Source: CAYMAZ01 sp964388575 (GTDB lineage: Bacteria; Bacteroidota; Bacteroidia; Bacteroidales; DTU049). From it: 64,000 bases of DNA. How positions within the stretch are numbered: the stretch's first letter is position 1; each line of letters opens with the position of its first letter. The notes under the pieces are model-generated. The model worked only from the letters and a program-made list of their open reading frames with translations. It was not told the DNA's origin and searched no databases. The stretch is from contig CAYMAZ010000015.1 in NCBI GenBank assembly GCA_964388575.1, forward strand, positions 3,302-67,301, written 5' to 3'. Made by a program: the position numbers and the translations under genes. Positions 17,870 to 27,392 of this stretch are shown here, in pieces.

Positions 17870-20080
17870 ATGGAAGAACATTCAAACAACAGCAAATGCC
17901 CTGTAACTGGAGCTGGTCATAAGCATTCAACCGGCAGTGGTGGCACAACAAACCGTGACTGGTGGCCAAATCAACTCAAATTAAACATTTTGCGTCAGCA
18001 CTCTTCGCTTTCAAACCCGATGGATGAAGAATTTTACTATGCCGAAGAATTTCTGAGCCTTGATCTGAAGGCTGTCAAAAAGGATCTTCAAAATCTCATG
18101 ACGGACTCTCAGGAATGGTGGCCGGCAGATTTTGGGCATTATGGACCGTTTTTTATCCGGATGGCATGGCACAGTGCAGGAACCTACCGCATCCATGACG
18201 GCCGTGGTGGAGGTGGTACAGGACAACAGCGTTTTGCTCCGCTGAACAGCTGGCCCGACAATGTCAATCTCGACAAGGCACGAAGACTGCTCTGGCCGAT
18301 CAAACAGAAATACGGCAAAAAAATATCATGGGCAGACCTGATGATCCTTGCCGGTAATGTGGCACTTGAATCCATGGGTTTTAAAACCTTTGGATTTGCA
18401 GGCGGACGTGAGGATGTCTGGGAACCTGAAGAAGATGTGAATTGGGGTTCTGAAACCGAATGGCTCGGAGATAAACGCTATTCCGGTGAACGTGATCTGG
18501 AAAATCCACTTGCAGCAGTTCAGATGGGTCTCATCTATGTCAACCCCGAAGGTCCGGACGGCAAGCCTGACCCACTGCTGGCTGCAAAAGATATTCGCGA
18601 TACTTTTGCGCGCATGGCCATGAATGACGAAGAAACTGTTGCGCTCATAGCAGGTGGACATACATTCGGAAAATGTCACGGGGCAGGTGATGCAGCACTT
18701 GTCGGCGCTGAACCAGAAGCAGCCGGAATAGAAGAACAGGGTCTTGGTTGGAAAAGCACTTTCGGAAAAGGCAAAGCTGAAGATACCATTTCGAGCGGAC
18801 TCGAAGGAACCTGGACAAAAACCCCCATTCAGTGGAGCATTAACTTTTTTGAAAACCTGTTTGACTATGAATGGGAACTGACCAAAAGCCCGGCAGGTGC
18901 TTATCAGTGGAAACCCAGAGGGCAGGCAGGCGCAGGAAGTGTTCCTGATGCCCATGTTCCCGGAAAAAGAAACGCACCCTTCATGCTCACAACTGATCTT
19001 TCATTGAGGTTTGACCCGGTATATGAAAAAATTTCAAAACGCTTCAGAGAACATCCTGATGAATTTGCCGATGCTTTTGCCCGTGCATGGTTCAAACTCA
19101 CGCACAGAGACATGGGACCACGTTCCTGCTACCTTGGACCCGAAGTACCCGACGAAGATCTGATATGGCAGGATCCGATTCCGGAATTAAATCATGAACT
19201 GATTAATGAACAGGATATTGAAGAACTGAAAAAACAAATCAGCAGTTCAGGACTTACAGTTTCTCAACTTGTGTCAACAGCATGGGCTTCAGCTTCAACG
19301 TTTCGTGGTTCGGACAAAAGAGGTGGTGCAAACGGTGCCCATATTCGCCTGGAACCTCAAAAAAACTGGGAAGTGAATAATCCGGATCAGTTGTCAAAAG
19401 TTATTGAAGCGCTCGGAAAAATTCAGAACGATTTTAACAAAAATCAGTCAGGCAATAAAAAGATATCACTTGCTGATATGATCGTTCTCGCAGGCTGTAC
19501 TGGTATTGAGATGGCTGCAAAAAAAGCAGGTCATGAAATTGGGGTGCCTTTTACACCTGGCCGAATGGATGCATCTCAGGATCAAACTGATATTGAATCA
19601 TTTGCTGTTTTGGAACCTCTGGCAGACGGATTCAGAAACTACCAAAAAAGTGGATTTCCGCTTTGTGCAGAAGAAATGCTGATTGACAAAGCTCAACTGA
19701 TGAAACTGACAGCACCTGAAATGACTGTTCTGATCGGCGGAATGCGCGTTCTGAATACGAACTGGAACAAGACTCCCCATGGCATGTTCACAGAACAGCC
19801 CGAAACGTTGACAAACGACTTCTTTGTCAATCTGCTTGATATGAACACTTCCTGGCATCCTGTTTCTGAAAAGGGAGAAATGTTTGAGGGCCGCGACCGC
19901 AAAAGCGGCAAAGTAAAATGGACAGGAACCCGTGTTGACCTGATTTTTGGATCAAACTCCGAACTCAGAGCCCTTGCCGAAGTTTATGCAAGTGCTGATG
20001 CTCAGAAAAAATTTGTCACTGATTTTATCGCAGCCTGGAACAAGGTAATGAACGCTGACAGGTTTGATCTGAAAAAGTAA
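17870..20080 (+). CDS. katG: catalase-peroxidase
   Basis: A full-length, two-domain haem catalase-peroxidase (736 aa) that degrades hydrogen peroxide. The distal haem triad Arg-Trp-His is in FIRMAWHSAGTYR. The partners of the Met-Tyr-Trp adduct needed for catalase activity are present: Trp in MAWH, Tyr in GLIYVNPEGP and Met in FARMAMNDEE. The proximal His is in AGGHTFGKCHGAG. The C-terminal domain (from about residue 430) repeats the fold with TAWASASTFRGSDKRGGANG and ends at DRFDLKK. No signal peptide, so cytoplasmic. It has its own terminator and no nearby regulator such as oxyR. Its presence indicates exposure to oxidative stress. Confidence 0.97.
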   Translation: MEEHSNNSKCPVTGAGHKHSTGSGGTTNRDWWPNQLKLNILRQHSSLSNPMDEEFYYAEEFLSLDLKAVKKDLQNLMTDSQEWWPADFGHYGPFFIRMAWHSAGTYRIHDGRGGGGTGQQRFAPLNSWPDNVNLDKARRLLWPIKQKYGKKISWADLMILAGNVALESMGFKTFGFAGGREDVWEPEEDVNWGSETEWLGDKRYSGERDLENPLAAVQMGLIYVNPEGPDGKPDPLLAAKDIRDTFARMAMNDEETVALIAGGHTFGKCHGAGDAALVGAEPEAAGIEEQGLGWKSTFGKGKAEDTISSGLEGTWTKTPIQWSINFFENLFDYEWELTKSPAGAYQWKPRGQAGAGSVPDAHVPGKRNAPFMLTTDLSLRFDPVYEKISKRFREHPDEFADAFARAWFKLTHRDMGPRSCYLGPEVPDEDLIWQDPIPELNHELINEQDIEELKKQISSSGLTVSQLVSTAWASASTFRGSDKRGGANGAHIRLEPQKNWEVNNPDQLSKVIEALGKIQNDFNKNQSGNKKISLADMIVLAGCTGIEMAAKKAGHEIGVPFTPGRMDASQDQTDIESFAVLEPLADGFRNYQKSGFPLCAEEMLIDKAQLMKLTAPEMTVLIGGMRVLNTNWNKTPHGMFTEQPETLTNDFFVNLLDMNTSWHPVSEKGEMFEGRDRKSGKVKWTGTRVDLIFGSNSELRALAEVYASADAQKKFVTDFIAAWNKVMNADRFDLKK

Positions 20081-20118
20081 GTCTGCTTTTCAATCATTTA
20101 AAATTTTATTTTATATTC

Positions 20119-20156
20119 AAAGAGGCTGGTTCAAATCGGAACAGCCTCTTTTTTTT
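20119..20156 (+). terminator. rho-independent terminator of katG
   Basis: Ten-base stem AAAGAGGCTG (20119-20128) / CAGCCTCTTT (20142-20151), 13-base loop, and a run of eight T (20149-20156), 39 bp after the katG stop. Confidence 0.9.
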
Positions 20157-20219
20157 CCTGATTTCCGGATGATTATTGTTGTCTATAAGTGTACATTCAA
20201 TCAGTAAAACAAGTTTAAT

Positions 20220-20520
20220 TGAGTTAGATTCTATCAGGTTTTTATGAGGTTTAAACAAATATTTTTTTTGCAACAATCCAATTGTTACGCACTTTTTCTT
20301 CCGGGGTTAAAACCCCAAAATGTGGTGTTTCTTTTTCCACGAGCTGAAGCTCGTGGCTCTCATGAATTTTTTAATGCACGAAATATGAAACATTCAACAC
20401 AACTAAACTTGTGTTGTTTTAATTAGAGTGTGATTTAATCAGGTTTTTGTAAGGCGTAAACAAGTGTTTTTTTCAATCTCTACACAAACATGCTTTAGCA
20501 TGTTTGTGATAACGAACTTT
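20220..20520. repeat. cluster of palindromic repeats (REP-like), left part
   Basis: A gene-free stretch with two related units that both begin with a GAGTnnGATTnnATCAGGTTTTT-like segment (20220 and 20426). Hairpins: GGGGTT/AACCCC (20303-20316), CCACGAGC/GCTCGTGG with TGAA loop (20337-20356), CAACACAA/TTGTGTTG (20395-20416) and ACAAACATGC/GCATGTTTGT with TTTA loop (20484-20507). It lies next to a REP-associated transposase remnant, which would be the enzyme class that spreads such palindromes. Confidence 0.7.
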
Positions 20521-20574
20521 TTATTTTTCGCAAAAACCCAATAGCTACGGGCTTTAGAAAAGGAAAACCCCACC

Positions 20575-20712
20575 CCAACATTTGGCTGGCAAGAAGAGCA
20601 CTCAGTGTTTTCTGTTAATTCTTCTCATTTGAAAGAACTAAGAGAATATATTCTGAATCAACCAATACATCATATGAAGAAAACCTTTGAACAGGAACTT
20701 CATGATTTCTAA
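20575..20712 (+). pseudogene. C-terminal remnant of a REP-associated (Y1/IS200-like) transposase
   Basis: Codons 20575-20712 translate into TFGWQEEHSVFSV, then SSHLKELREYI, LNQPIHHMKKTF and EQELHDF before TAA. This is the typical end of Y1-type REP-associated transposases (consensus of the form WQxGYGxFSVS, YIxNQxxHHxxxTFxEE). The catalytic HUH motif and tyrosine regions are absent, and the sequence before 20575 is unrelated, so it is a decayed fragment. It is too short for an ordinary gene search and sits among palindromic repeats at 20220-20520 and 20766-20876. Confidence 0.8.
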
Positions 20713-20765
20713 AGAGAAAATGACATTCATCTTTGAAAAGATTTTTTATAGATTTATTTTCTTTT

Positions 20766-20890
20766 GGGGGTTAAAACCCCAGGCTGAGTGGTGTTTATTT
20801 TTCCTAAAGCTCGTGGCTATAGAAAATTTTTTGTTATAAGCAATGTGGAGCGCTCAACACAACTGAAGTTATGTTGTCTTAAATGGGTGA
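20766..20890. repeat. second, degraded copy of the palindromic repeat unit
   Basis: Aligns to 20302-20425 as an imperfect direct repeat: GGGGTTAAAACCCC (20767-20780), then GTGGTGTTT, AGCTCGTGGCTnT (left arm of this hairpin lost) and CAACACAACTGAAGTTATGTTG (20855-20876). Divergence between copies shows that it is old. The rest of the stretch to the next gene at 21162 is AT-rich and no gene is seen. Confidence 0.65.
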
Positions 20891-21161
20891 ATCAACAAAA
20901 GGCAAGTTAAATTGTTTTAATTGAATCAGAGAAAGTGCTCATTTACACTAAATTCAGGTTAACATACACCTTCATGTCTCAATTGCCTCATCTTGCTTTG
21001 ATCCTGAAATATCGTTTTCCACGATGACTTTCGGATAATAAATCTTATTTTGGCATTATCTTAACGTTTATTTTGTCCAATTATTAATAAGTTAATTTAT
21101 TTTTGCTTTTCTTTATAATATTTACAAACACAATTCATCACAAACATTTTAACCCAACTTT

Positions 21162-22922
21162 ATGAATGTAAAACTATTACTTCAGATCATCCTGTTAATC
21201 TTTGTTTTCCAGGTTTCAGCACAACCAGGAAGTATAGACACTACTTTTTCCATTGGCACAGGGTTCAATAATTCCGTGGTTGCGACAACATTGCAACAGG
21301 ATGGAAAGATTCTGGTCGGTGGAAATTTAACAGCTTTTAACGGAACGCCTGTAAACAGAATTGCACGTCTGCATAATGACGGATCACTGGATACAACATT
21401 TTCAACCGGAACGGGCATGAACAGTGTGGTTTATGTATTTTGTGAACAACCTGATCAAAAAATCGTTGTGGGAGGATGGTTCACTTCTTATAATAACCAA
21501 ACAGCAAACTACATCATACGACTGAATCCGGATGGTTCGGTTGACTCAACTTTTAACACCGGAACAGGATTTGATTATAGAGTGGAAACATTTGCAATTC
21601 AGCAGGACGGAAAAATTTTAGTTGGAGGTGACTTTAATTTATATAATGGCATATCATCGGTCAACATTGTACGTTTGAATCCGGACGGAAGTTTTGACAG
21701 CACTTTTGTAACTGGGACAGGATTCGGTAACAACTGGACCAAATCAATCTCTATACAACAGGATGGAAAAATCATTGTCGGAGGCAACTTTACATCCTAC
21801 AACGGAACGACTGCAAACTACATTGCCCGTCTGAATTCTGACGGCTCCATTGATCCTACATTTAATACAGGTTCAGGATTCAACGGAATAGTCATGATCA
21901 CTGCAATTCAACCTGACGGAAAAATTCTTGCAGGAGGAGACTTTACAGCTTACAACGGGAACAATGTAACCCGAATCATTCGACTGAATCCTGACGGAAG
22001 TCCGGACACAAGCTTTGATCCCGGAACCGGATTTAATGACAGGCCGCGTACAATTTCTGTTCAGCAAAACGGTAGAATTGTCATTGGTGGCACATTTACC
22101 GAATTTAACGGAACAACAGCAAAACTCATTGCACGGCTTAATTACGACGGATCACAGGACACAACCTTTCAAACAGGGACAGGCTTTACAAACTCAGGGG
22201 CATTGGTTTCGCTGCTCTCATCTGCACTCCAAAATGACGGACAAATAATCGTTGGTGGTACATTTGTGGAATATGATGGAACGACAATAAATAGAATTGC
22301 AAAATTACACGGTGACTGTATTATTGATGAAATTACAGATACTGTATTTGCCTGTAGCGATTATACATGGATTGACGGGATCACTTATACAAGCAGTGAC
22401 TCTTCGGCAACATTCATTCTTACTAATGCTGAAGGATGTGACAGCATTATCAGATTGCATTTAACAATTGAAAATATTGACACAGGTGTGACCCAAAATG
22501 GCATTCATCTTTCATCAAATCAAAATGAAGCAGACTATCAATGGATTGACTGCAGTAATATCATGGCAATACCGGGAGCTACTGCTCAAAGTTTCACTCC
22601 TGCTGCAAACGGAAGTTATGCTGTTATCATTACTTTGAATACCTGCAGTGATACTTCTGATTGTTATACCATTACCACAATTGATATAGAAGAAATTTTA
22701 AAGCAATCACAATGGTCTGTTTTTCCAAATCCTGCGGATGAATATTTCTCAATTCGAACCCTGAATGACGGAATATTTGAACTTTTTGATTTTTCCGGAA
22801 AACATCTTGCTACATATTTACTCTCACCCGGAAGCCACAGAATAAATGAAAAATTCAGACCTGGATTGTATTACATCAGAGAACAAAAGAACCAGAAATT
22901 GCAAAAAATCATTATTCATTAA
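21162..22922 (+). CDS. T9SS protein with delta-60 repeat propeller
   Basis: A 586-residue secreted protein. After a signal peptide (NVKLLLQIILLIFVFQVSA) come seven to eight delta-60 repeats of about 50 residues, each with the pattern DGS-D-TF-GTGF and QQDGKILVGG-FT-YNGT-ARLN. These fold as a beta-propeller and fill residues 22-385. Then a module ending in GCDSIIRLHLTIE, an Ig-like piece (residues about 435-500), and a type A T9SS sorting domain (WSVFPNPADEYF, GIFELFDFSGK, LRPGLYYIR-like). Likely a surface protein of unknown ligand. The blades repeat at about 150 bp in DNA as well. Confidence 0.87.
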   Translation: MNVKLLLQIILLIFVFQVSAQPGSIDTTFSIGTGFNNSVVATTLQQDGKILVGGNLTAFNGTPVNRIARLHNDGSLDTTFSTGTGMNSVVYVFCEQPDQKIVVGGWFTSYNNQTANYIIRLNPDGSVDSTFNTGTGFDYRVETFAIQQDGKILVGGDFNLYNGISSVNIVRLNPDGSFDSTFVTGTGFGNNWTKSISIQQDGKIIVGGNFTSYNGTTANYIARLNSDGSIDPTFNTGSGFNGIVMITAIQPDGKILAGGDFTAYNGNNVTRIIRLNPDGSPDTSFDPGTGFNDRPRTISVQQNGRIVIGGTFTEFNGTTAKLIARLNYDGSQDTTFQTGTGFTNSGALVSLLSSALQNDGQIIVGGTFVEYDGTTINRIAKLHGDCIIDEITDTVFACSDYTWIDGITYTSSDSSATFILTNAEGCDSIIRLHLTIENIDTGVTQNGIHLSSNQNEADYQWIDCSNIMAIPGATAQSFTPAANGSYAVIITLNTCSDTSDCYTITTIDIEEILKQSQWSVFPNPADEYFSIRTLNDGIFELFDFSGKHLATYLLSPGSHRINEKFRPGLYYIREQKNQKLQKIIIH

Positions 22923-23106
22923 GATAAAACGATCAGCATAATTTTTGGATATAAACTTCTTTGATGCACTTTTGGTTGTTAAGATTAATTTTTAGATCAA
23001 ATTTATAAGATCGTTGTGTCAAACTTTTCATACTTTTGATAAAAGTTCAATCTGAGTTCCTATTTTTACTGATCCCATTGTTTTTTTCACAGAAAGTGAC
23101 TGTCAC

Positions 23107-23520
23107 ATGATAAAACCCTGTATATTGTTTTTAATATGTTCACTTGGTCTCGTTTTTCAATCAGTCTGCCAAATCACGCTGCAAATTGAAATCAGCGGGT
23201 TGCGGAACAACAAAGGGCAAATTATGCTTGAACTCAGTAGTGAACAAGAGAAAAGCATCTCCGGAATTTCCAAAGAAGTTACTAACAAGAGCTGCACCAT
23301 TATCATCCAAAACCTGAAGCCCGGAAAGTATGCATTTAAATATTTCCACGATGAAAACCGCAACAGCAATCTGGACGTAAACTGGCTTGGCATCCCCACT
23401 GAAGGGTATGGCTTTTCAAACAATGCAAGCGGAACCTTCGGACCTCCTGCTTTTGAAAAAACTGTTTTCGAATTTAAACAGTCTATTGTTTTGCGCTGCA
23501 AACCGACGTATTTGCTGTAG
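23107..23520 (+). CDS. DUF2141 exported protein
   Basis: A 137-residue exported protein of the DUF2141 family, with signal peptide and the conserved pattern LQIEISGLRNNKGQIMLEL, LKPGKYAFKYFHDENRNSNLD, then GIPTEGYGFSNNA and FGPPAFEKTVFEF. The fold is a beta-sandwich; function unknown, periplasmic or outer membrane facing. It is 185 bp after the delta-60 gene and 134 bp before the methyltransferase gene. The terminal LRCKPTYLL is slightly longer than usual. Confidence 0.85.
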   Translation: MIKPCILFLICSLGLVFQSVCQITLQIEISGLRNNKGQIMLELSSEQEKSISGISKEVTNKSCTIIIQNLKPGKYAFKYFHDENRNSNLDVNWLGIPTEGYGFSNNASGTFGPPAFEKTVFEFKQSIVLRCKPTYLL

Positions 23521-23553
23521 TGAGTTATACTCATAAAAAGCGAAAAAAATCTG

Positions 23554-23583
23554 TCTGGGAATGATCAGAACTTTGTATTTTTG
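23554..23583 (+). promoter_or_regulatory. candidate promoter of the methyltransferase gene
   Basis: -7 element TATTTTTG (23576-23583) matches TAnnTTTG exactly; TCTG at 23554-23557 is a 3/4 match to TTTG with an 18-base spacer. It gives a leader of about 65 bases. Confidence 0.45.
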
Positions 23584-23653
23584 CACTCATTTCATCTGAA
23601 AATTTCAAACATCCCTCGTATCAAGAACGTTTTTTATCCTCAATACCATTAAA

Positions 23654-24406
23654 ATGGAAACCGTTTATCCTGATTTTTTTGCAAGATTTTATGATCTGAT
23701 CTATCATCAACTCAGAGACAGCAGTGATAATGATTTTTTTCTGAATGAGGTCAGAAATTCGACTGGAAAAGTCCTTGAAATTGGCGTAGGAACAGGCCGG
23801 CTCTTTAAACGTGCTTTGGAACAGGGAGCTGACATTTACGGAATTGACATCAGTCAGCCCATGATTGACATTTTGGTCAGAAAAATTGATCCCGATCAGG
23901 CACACAGGATTAGTCTGCAAAACATCATTGACTTTAATTTTGAAGCTAAATTTGATCTGATTCTGGCTCCTTTCAGAACATTTATGCACCTGACTGACAA
24001 AACAGATCAACTCAGAGCAGTCAATAATGTGTTTATGCATCTCAACGATGGCGGTAAATTTATTTTTGATACCTTTATTCCCGATCTTGGTCAGCTTGTG
24101 AACGGTCTGAACCATGTGACTGATTTCGAGGGGGAGTATGAGCCCGGAAAAATGATCAGCAGAACCGTCACCACACATCCGGATATCCTGAATCAAATGA
24201 TTCATATTGATTTTTTATTTGAATGGGATGAAAATAATATGAAGAACAAACAGAATTGGCAAACTCAGTTACGTTATTTCTTCAGGTTTGAACTGGAACA
24301 TCTCATTGAAAGATCTGAGTTCGAAGAATATAAAATACTTGGCGATTATGAAGGAAATCCGCTAAACAGAAATTCCAGAGACTTTATCGTCATCTGCAAA
24401 AAATAA
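23654..24406 (+). CDS. class I SAM-dependent methyltransferase
   Basis: A 250-residue methyltransferase with motif I VLEIGVGTGRLFK, an acidic end of strand 2 (YGIDISQPMI), and motif-IV-like FDLILAPFRTFMHL. The C-terminal part (TQLRYFFRFELEHLIERSEF) is typical of small-molecule or glycine/sarcosine-like methyltransferases, but the substrate cannot be fixed. It begins an apparent same-strand run of genes through 28610 (29 bp to the M28 peptidase). Confidence 0.82.
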   Translation: METVYPDFFARFYDLIYHQLRDSSDNDFFLNEVRNSTGKVLEIGVGTGRLFKRALEQGADIYGIDISQPMIDILVRKIDPDQAHRISLQNIIDFNFEAKFDLILAPFRTFMHLTDKTDQLRAVNNVFMHLNDGGKFIFDTFIPDLGQLVNGLNHVTDFEGEYEPGKMISRTVTTHPDILNQMIHIDFLFEWDENNMKNKQNWQTQLRYFFRFELEHLIERSEFEEYKILGDYEGNPLNRNSRDFIVICKK

Positions 24407-24434
24407 TTTTTTCATTTCAAATAAAAATTTACAA

Positions 24435-25667
24435 ATGACACACATGTCCACTGATTTTCAGAAATTGTTGTCTGAAGCAAAACGTCACATCAATGTTTTA
24501 TGCTCGGAGATTCATAACAGAAGCGTCGGAAGCGAAGGAAACCTTAAAGCAACAACTTACTATCAACAGGAACTGCAGAAAAATAACTGGAATACAGAAG
24601 AAACACCCCTTGATGTCATGGACTGGAACACCAGAGGTGCTTCGTTAACCTCAGGACAGAATGCATTTGAAGTGTTTTCATCCCCCTACTCCACCGGATG
24701 TGCCATCAGTAGTGAACTTGTGACAGTTTCAAATATTTCTGAGCTGGAAAATAAAGATCTTCAAAACAGGATCGTACTTCTGCATGGTGATATTGCAAAA
24801 GAACAGATCATGCCCAAAAATTTTGTTTTTTACAATCCTGATGAACATCAGCATATTATTTCTTTGCTTGAACAAAGTGGTGCTTTAGCTCTTGTCTGTG
24901 CGACCGGACGAAATTCTGCCCTTGCAGGCGGTGCATATCCGTTTCCAATGTTCGAGGATGGCGACTTCAATATTCCTTCGGTTTATATGAAAGATACTGA
25001 AGGTGAAAAACTTCTGGGAGAAAGCGGAAAAATTGTGAGACTTGAGTCCGCTGCCGAAAGAATTCCAGAAAAGGCTTATAATGTGTTGGGTATCAAAAAT
25101 CGTGATTACTCACAGCGGATTGTTATTACAGCACATATTGATGCAAAGAAAGGAACTCCCGGAGCAATTGACAATGCCACAGGTGTGACCGTTCTGCTGC
25201 TGTTGTCAGGTTTACTTAAAGATCTGAACAGCAAACACAGGATTGAGCTGGTTGCATTTAATGGTGAGGACTATTATGCCGTTCCGGGACAAATGAAATA
25301 CATTGAACAAAACTACAACAACTTCTCGGATATACTGCTGAATATCAACATTGACGGAGCCGGCTACAAAGAAGGAAAATCAGCATTTTCGATGTTTGAA
25401 CTTCCTGATCAGATCAGAACGAATTTGAAGAAAGTCATAGAGAGTCATCCCGAAATTGAAGAAGGCCTCCCCTGGGTTCAGGGTGACCACAGCATATTTC
25501 TGCAATACGGACGGCCTGCAGTTGCTGTCAGCTCAAGCTGGTTTATTGAAAATATGGAAACTCAGGACATCACGCACACGCCCAAAGATCATCCAGAAAT
25601 CATCAATTTTGACAGACTTGTTGAAATTGCTCTGGCAATCCATGAATTCATTGAAAAAGTTGAATAA
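24435..25667 (+). CDS. M28 family metallopeptidase
   Basis: A zinc aminopeptidase-like protein of family M28 (410 aa). Metal-ligand motifs appear in order: ITAHIDAKKGTPGAIDNATG (His and bridging Asp), VAFNGEDYY (catalytic or ligand Glu), NINIDGAG (Asp) and the last His in HTPKDHPEIIN. Family enzymes usually carry a Glu-Glu pair where this has Gly-Glu-Asp, which is also seen in close relatives, as far as I recall. No signal peptide is present, so it is cytoplasmic or released otherwise. An insert before the catalytic part (residues 100-170) resembles a PA-like domain (YNPDEHQHI, ALVCATG). Second start at 24444 possible. Confidence 0.82.
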   Translation: MTHMSTDFQKLLSEAKRHINVLCSEIHNRSVGSEGNLKATTYYQQELQKNNWNTEETPLDVMDWNTRGASLTSGQNAFEVFSSPYSTGCAISSELVTVSNISELENKDLQNRIVLLHGDIAKEQIMPKNFVFYNPDEHQHIISLLEQSGALALVCATGRNSALAGGAYPFPMFEDGDFNIPSVYMKDTEGEKLLGESGKIVRLESAAERIPEKAYNVLGIKNRDYSQRIVITAHIDAKKGTPGAIDNATGVTVLLLLSGLLKDLNSKHRIELVAFNGEDYYAVPGQMKYIEQNYNNFSDILLNINIDGAGYKEGKSAFSMFELPDQIRTNLKKVIESHPEIEEGLPWVQGDHSIFLQYGRPAVAVSSSWFIENMETQDITHTPKDHPEIINFDRLVEIALAIHEFIEKVE

Positions 25668-25698
25668 AAACGAATCTCAATATTGAAAATAATTCAAA

Positions 25699-26493
25699 AT
25701 GGAAAAATCAGTTTTTGAAATTCCAAAAATGGACTGCCCTTCTGAAGAACAACTCATCAGGATGAAGCTTGACAGCATTTCTTCCGTGAAACATCTTGCA
25801 TTCGATATTCCAAACAGAAAACTGACGATTTATCATATCGGGCAAATTGAAAACATTGAAAAATCCATTTCAGAATTAAATCTGGGCGGACGAAAACTCT
25901 CGACAGAGAAAACTGAGCAAACTGAATTCGCAGAAAATACAAGCCAGAGAAAAATCCTGTGGGCAGTACTGATTATTAATCTTTCTTTTTTCATCATAGA
26001 AATGACCACCGGACTAATTTCAAAATCAATGGGACTTTTGGCTGACAGCCTGGACATGCTTGCAGATTCATTTGTTTACGGAATAAGTCTTTTTGCTGTT
26101 GGAGGATCCCTGATTCTCAAAAAACGGGTTGCCAGAATTGCCGGTTATTTTCAACTTTTGCTCGCACTCATCGGATTTGCTGAAGTCCTGAGGCGTTTTC
26201 TCGGAGCAGAAAATATTCCCGACTTTAAAACCATGATCTTTGTTTCAATTGCTGCACTTATCGCCAACACAATTTGCCTGTACCTTCTGCAAAAATCAAA
26301 AGGCAGAAACGAAGCTCACATGAAAGCCAGCCTGATATTTACATCCAATGACATTATCATTAATCTGGGCGTTATTACAGCCGGATTACTTGTAAACTGG
26401 CTCAATTCAAACAAACCTGACCTGATTGTTGGCAGCATTGTATTTATACTGGTCGTTCAGGGTGCATTCAGAATTTTAAAACTCGGAAAATAA
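25699..26493 (+). CDS. cation diffusion facilitator family transporter with N-terminal HMA-like domain
   Basis: A CDF-type divalent cation/proton exchanger (264 aa). An N-terminal 70 residues resembles a heavy-metal-associated domain, with PKMDCPSEE where the typical CxxC is reduced to one Cys. Then six hydrophobic segments; the metal site in helix 2 is DSLDMLADSF (Asp-x3-Asp plus further Asp), and helix 5 carries FTSNDIIINLGV. The usual C-terminal cytoplasmic domain is absent. Metal probably Zn or Fe, not fixed by sequence. It is 31 bp downstream of the M28 peptidase. Confidence 0.8.
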   Translation: MEKSVFEIPKMDCPSEEQLIRMKLDSISSVKHLAFDIPNRKLTIYHIGQIENIEKSISELNLGGRKLSTEKTEQTEFAENTSQRKILWAVLIINLSFFIIEMTTGLISKSMGLLADSLDMLADSFVYGISLFAVGGSLILKKRVARIAGYFQLLLALIGFAEVLRRFLGAENIPDFKTMIFVSIAALIANTICLYLLQKSKGRNEAHMKASLIFTSNDIIINLGVITAGLLVNWLNSNKPDLIVGSIVFILVVQGAFRILKLGK

Positions 26494-26552
26494 AACATAT
26501 GTAGATTTGCATCAAGATCAATCGGGACTGAACATTAAAGGAGAATAAAATT

Positions 26553-26972
26553 ATGCAATCATTGAAAGATCCTGAAATATTTCCTTCAGACGAGATTTTA
26601 AGGAAAGCCCTCGGACAAAATGTGTTTTCAGCATACCAGGAATTGTTTGAGACATTGTCTCAGGCAGAATTCGGACTGAGTCACGAATGGAGATACTACA
26701 ATGATGGGAAAGCCTGGCTATGCAAGGTATCTGACAGAAAAAAAACGATTTTCTGGCTTTCCGTATGGGAAACATTTTTCAAAATCAGTTTTTATTTTAC
26801 TGAAAAAACCAGGACAGGAATTTCAGAACTGAATATCAGTAATGATGAGATCAGGAGATTTGATCAAGTTGTACCGATCGGAAAACTGATTCCCCTGACA
26901 CTGGAAATCCAAAATAAAGTCCAACTTGGAGACCTTTTAAAAATCGTCGAGTATAAAAAGAAATTGAAATAA
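26553..26972 (+). CDS. DUF3788 family protein
   Basis: A 139-residue protein with the DUF3788 pattern: EWRYYNDGKAWLCKV, then KTIFWLSVWETFFKISFYF and a C-terminal basic helix. Function unknown. A purine-rich GGAGAATAAA stretch precedes the ATG. It lies in a run of small stress-type genes (CDF, DUF3788, DUF4180) with short gaps. Confidence 0.75.
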   Translation: MQSLKDPEIFPSDEILRKALGQNVFSAYQELFETLSQAEFGLSHEWRYYNDGKAWLCKVSDRKKTIFWLSVWETFFKISFYFTEKTRTGISELNISNDEIRRFDQVVPIGKLIPLTLEIQNKVQLGDLLKIVEYKKKLK

Positions 26973-26986
26973 CCGCACAGTTGCAA

Positions 26987-27349
26987 ATGAAAATAATTAC
27001 CCATAAAACCGCTCATTCTGTTATCGCTGAAATCTGCACTGACGAAATGATCATTCAGTCTGCTCAGGATGGACTTGATCTTTTGGGAGATTTTTATTAT
27101 CAGGGTTTTGACAAAATCATTATTCATGAAAAAAACCTGACACCAGATTTCTTTGAACTGAGAAAGGGCATGGCTGGTGAGATCCTTCAGAAATTTTCCA
27201 ATTACCGGGTTCAACTGGCAATTGTTGGTGAATTTGAAAAATTCTCACGAAAGAGCATCCGCGATTTCATATCCGAAAGCAATAGAACAGGACACATCAT
27301 TTTTACAACTTCAGTTGGAGAAGCACTGACAAAATTTCAATTGAATTAA
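26987..27349 (+). CDS. DUF4180 family protein
   Basis: A 120-residue protein with the DUF4180 pattern DGLDLLGDFYYQGFDKIIIHEKNL, FFELRKGMAGEILQKFSNY and the end HIIFTTSVGEAL. I chose the ATG at 26987 rather than a TTG at 26981. It follows DUF3788 by 14 bp, so the two probably share a transcript. Uncharacterised. Confidence 0.78.
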   Translation: MKIITHKTAHSVIAEICTDEMIIQSAQDGLDLLGDFYYQGFDKIIIHEKNLTPDFFELRKGMAGEILQKFSNYRVQLAIVGEFEKFSRKSIRDFISESNRTGHIIFTTSVGEALTKFQLN

Positions 27350-27392
27350 TATTTTCAAATATTGTACTTTTATCATTTTAAAATTAAATCAA

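Noticed and set aside
20129..20141. GGTTCAAATC-like sequence suggesting a tRNA T-arm
   Set aside because: It is the loop of the katG terminator; no acceptor or anticodon arm is present.
21162..22300. Regularly spaced, 150-bp periodic repeats
   Set aside because: The period and sequence follow the delta-60 protein repeats (DGS-D-TF, QQDGKILVGG), so this is a coding repeat, not CRISPR or a DNA satellite.
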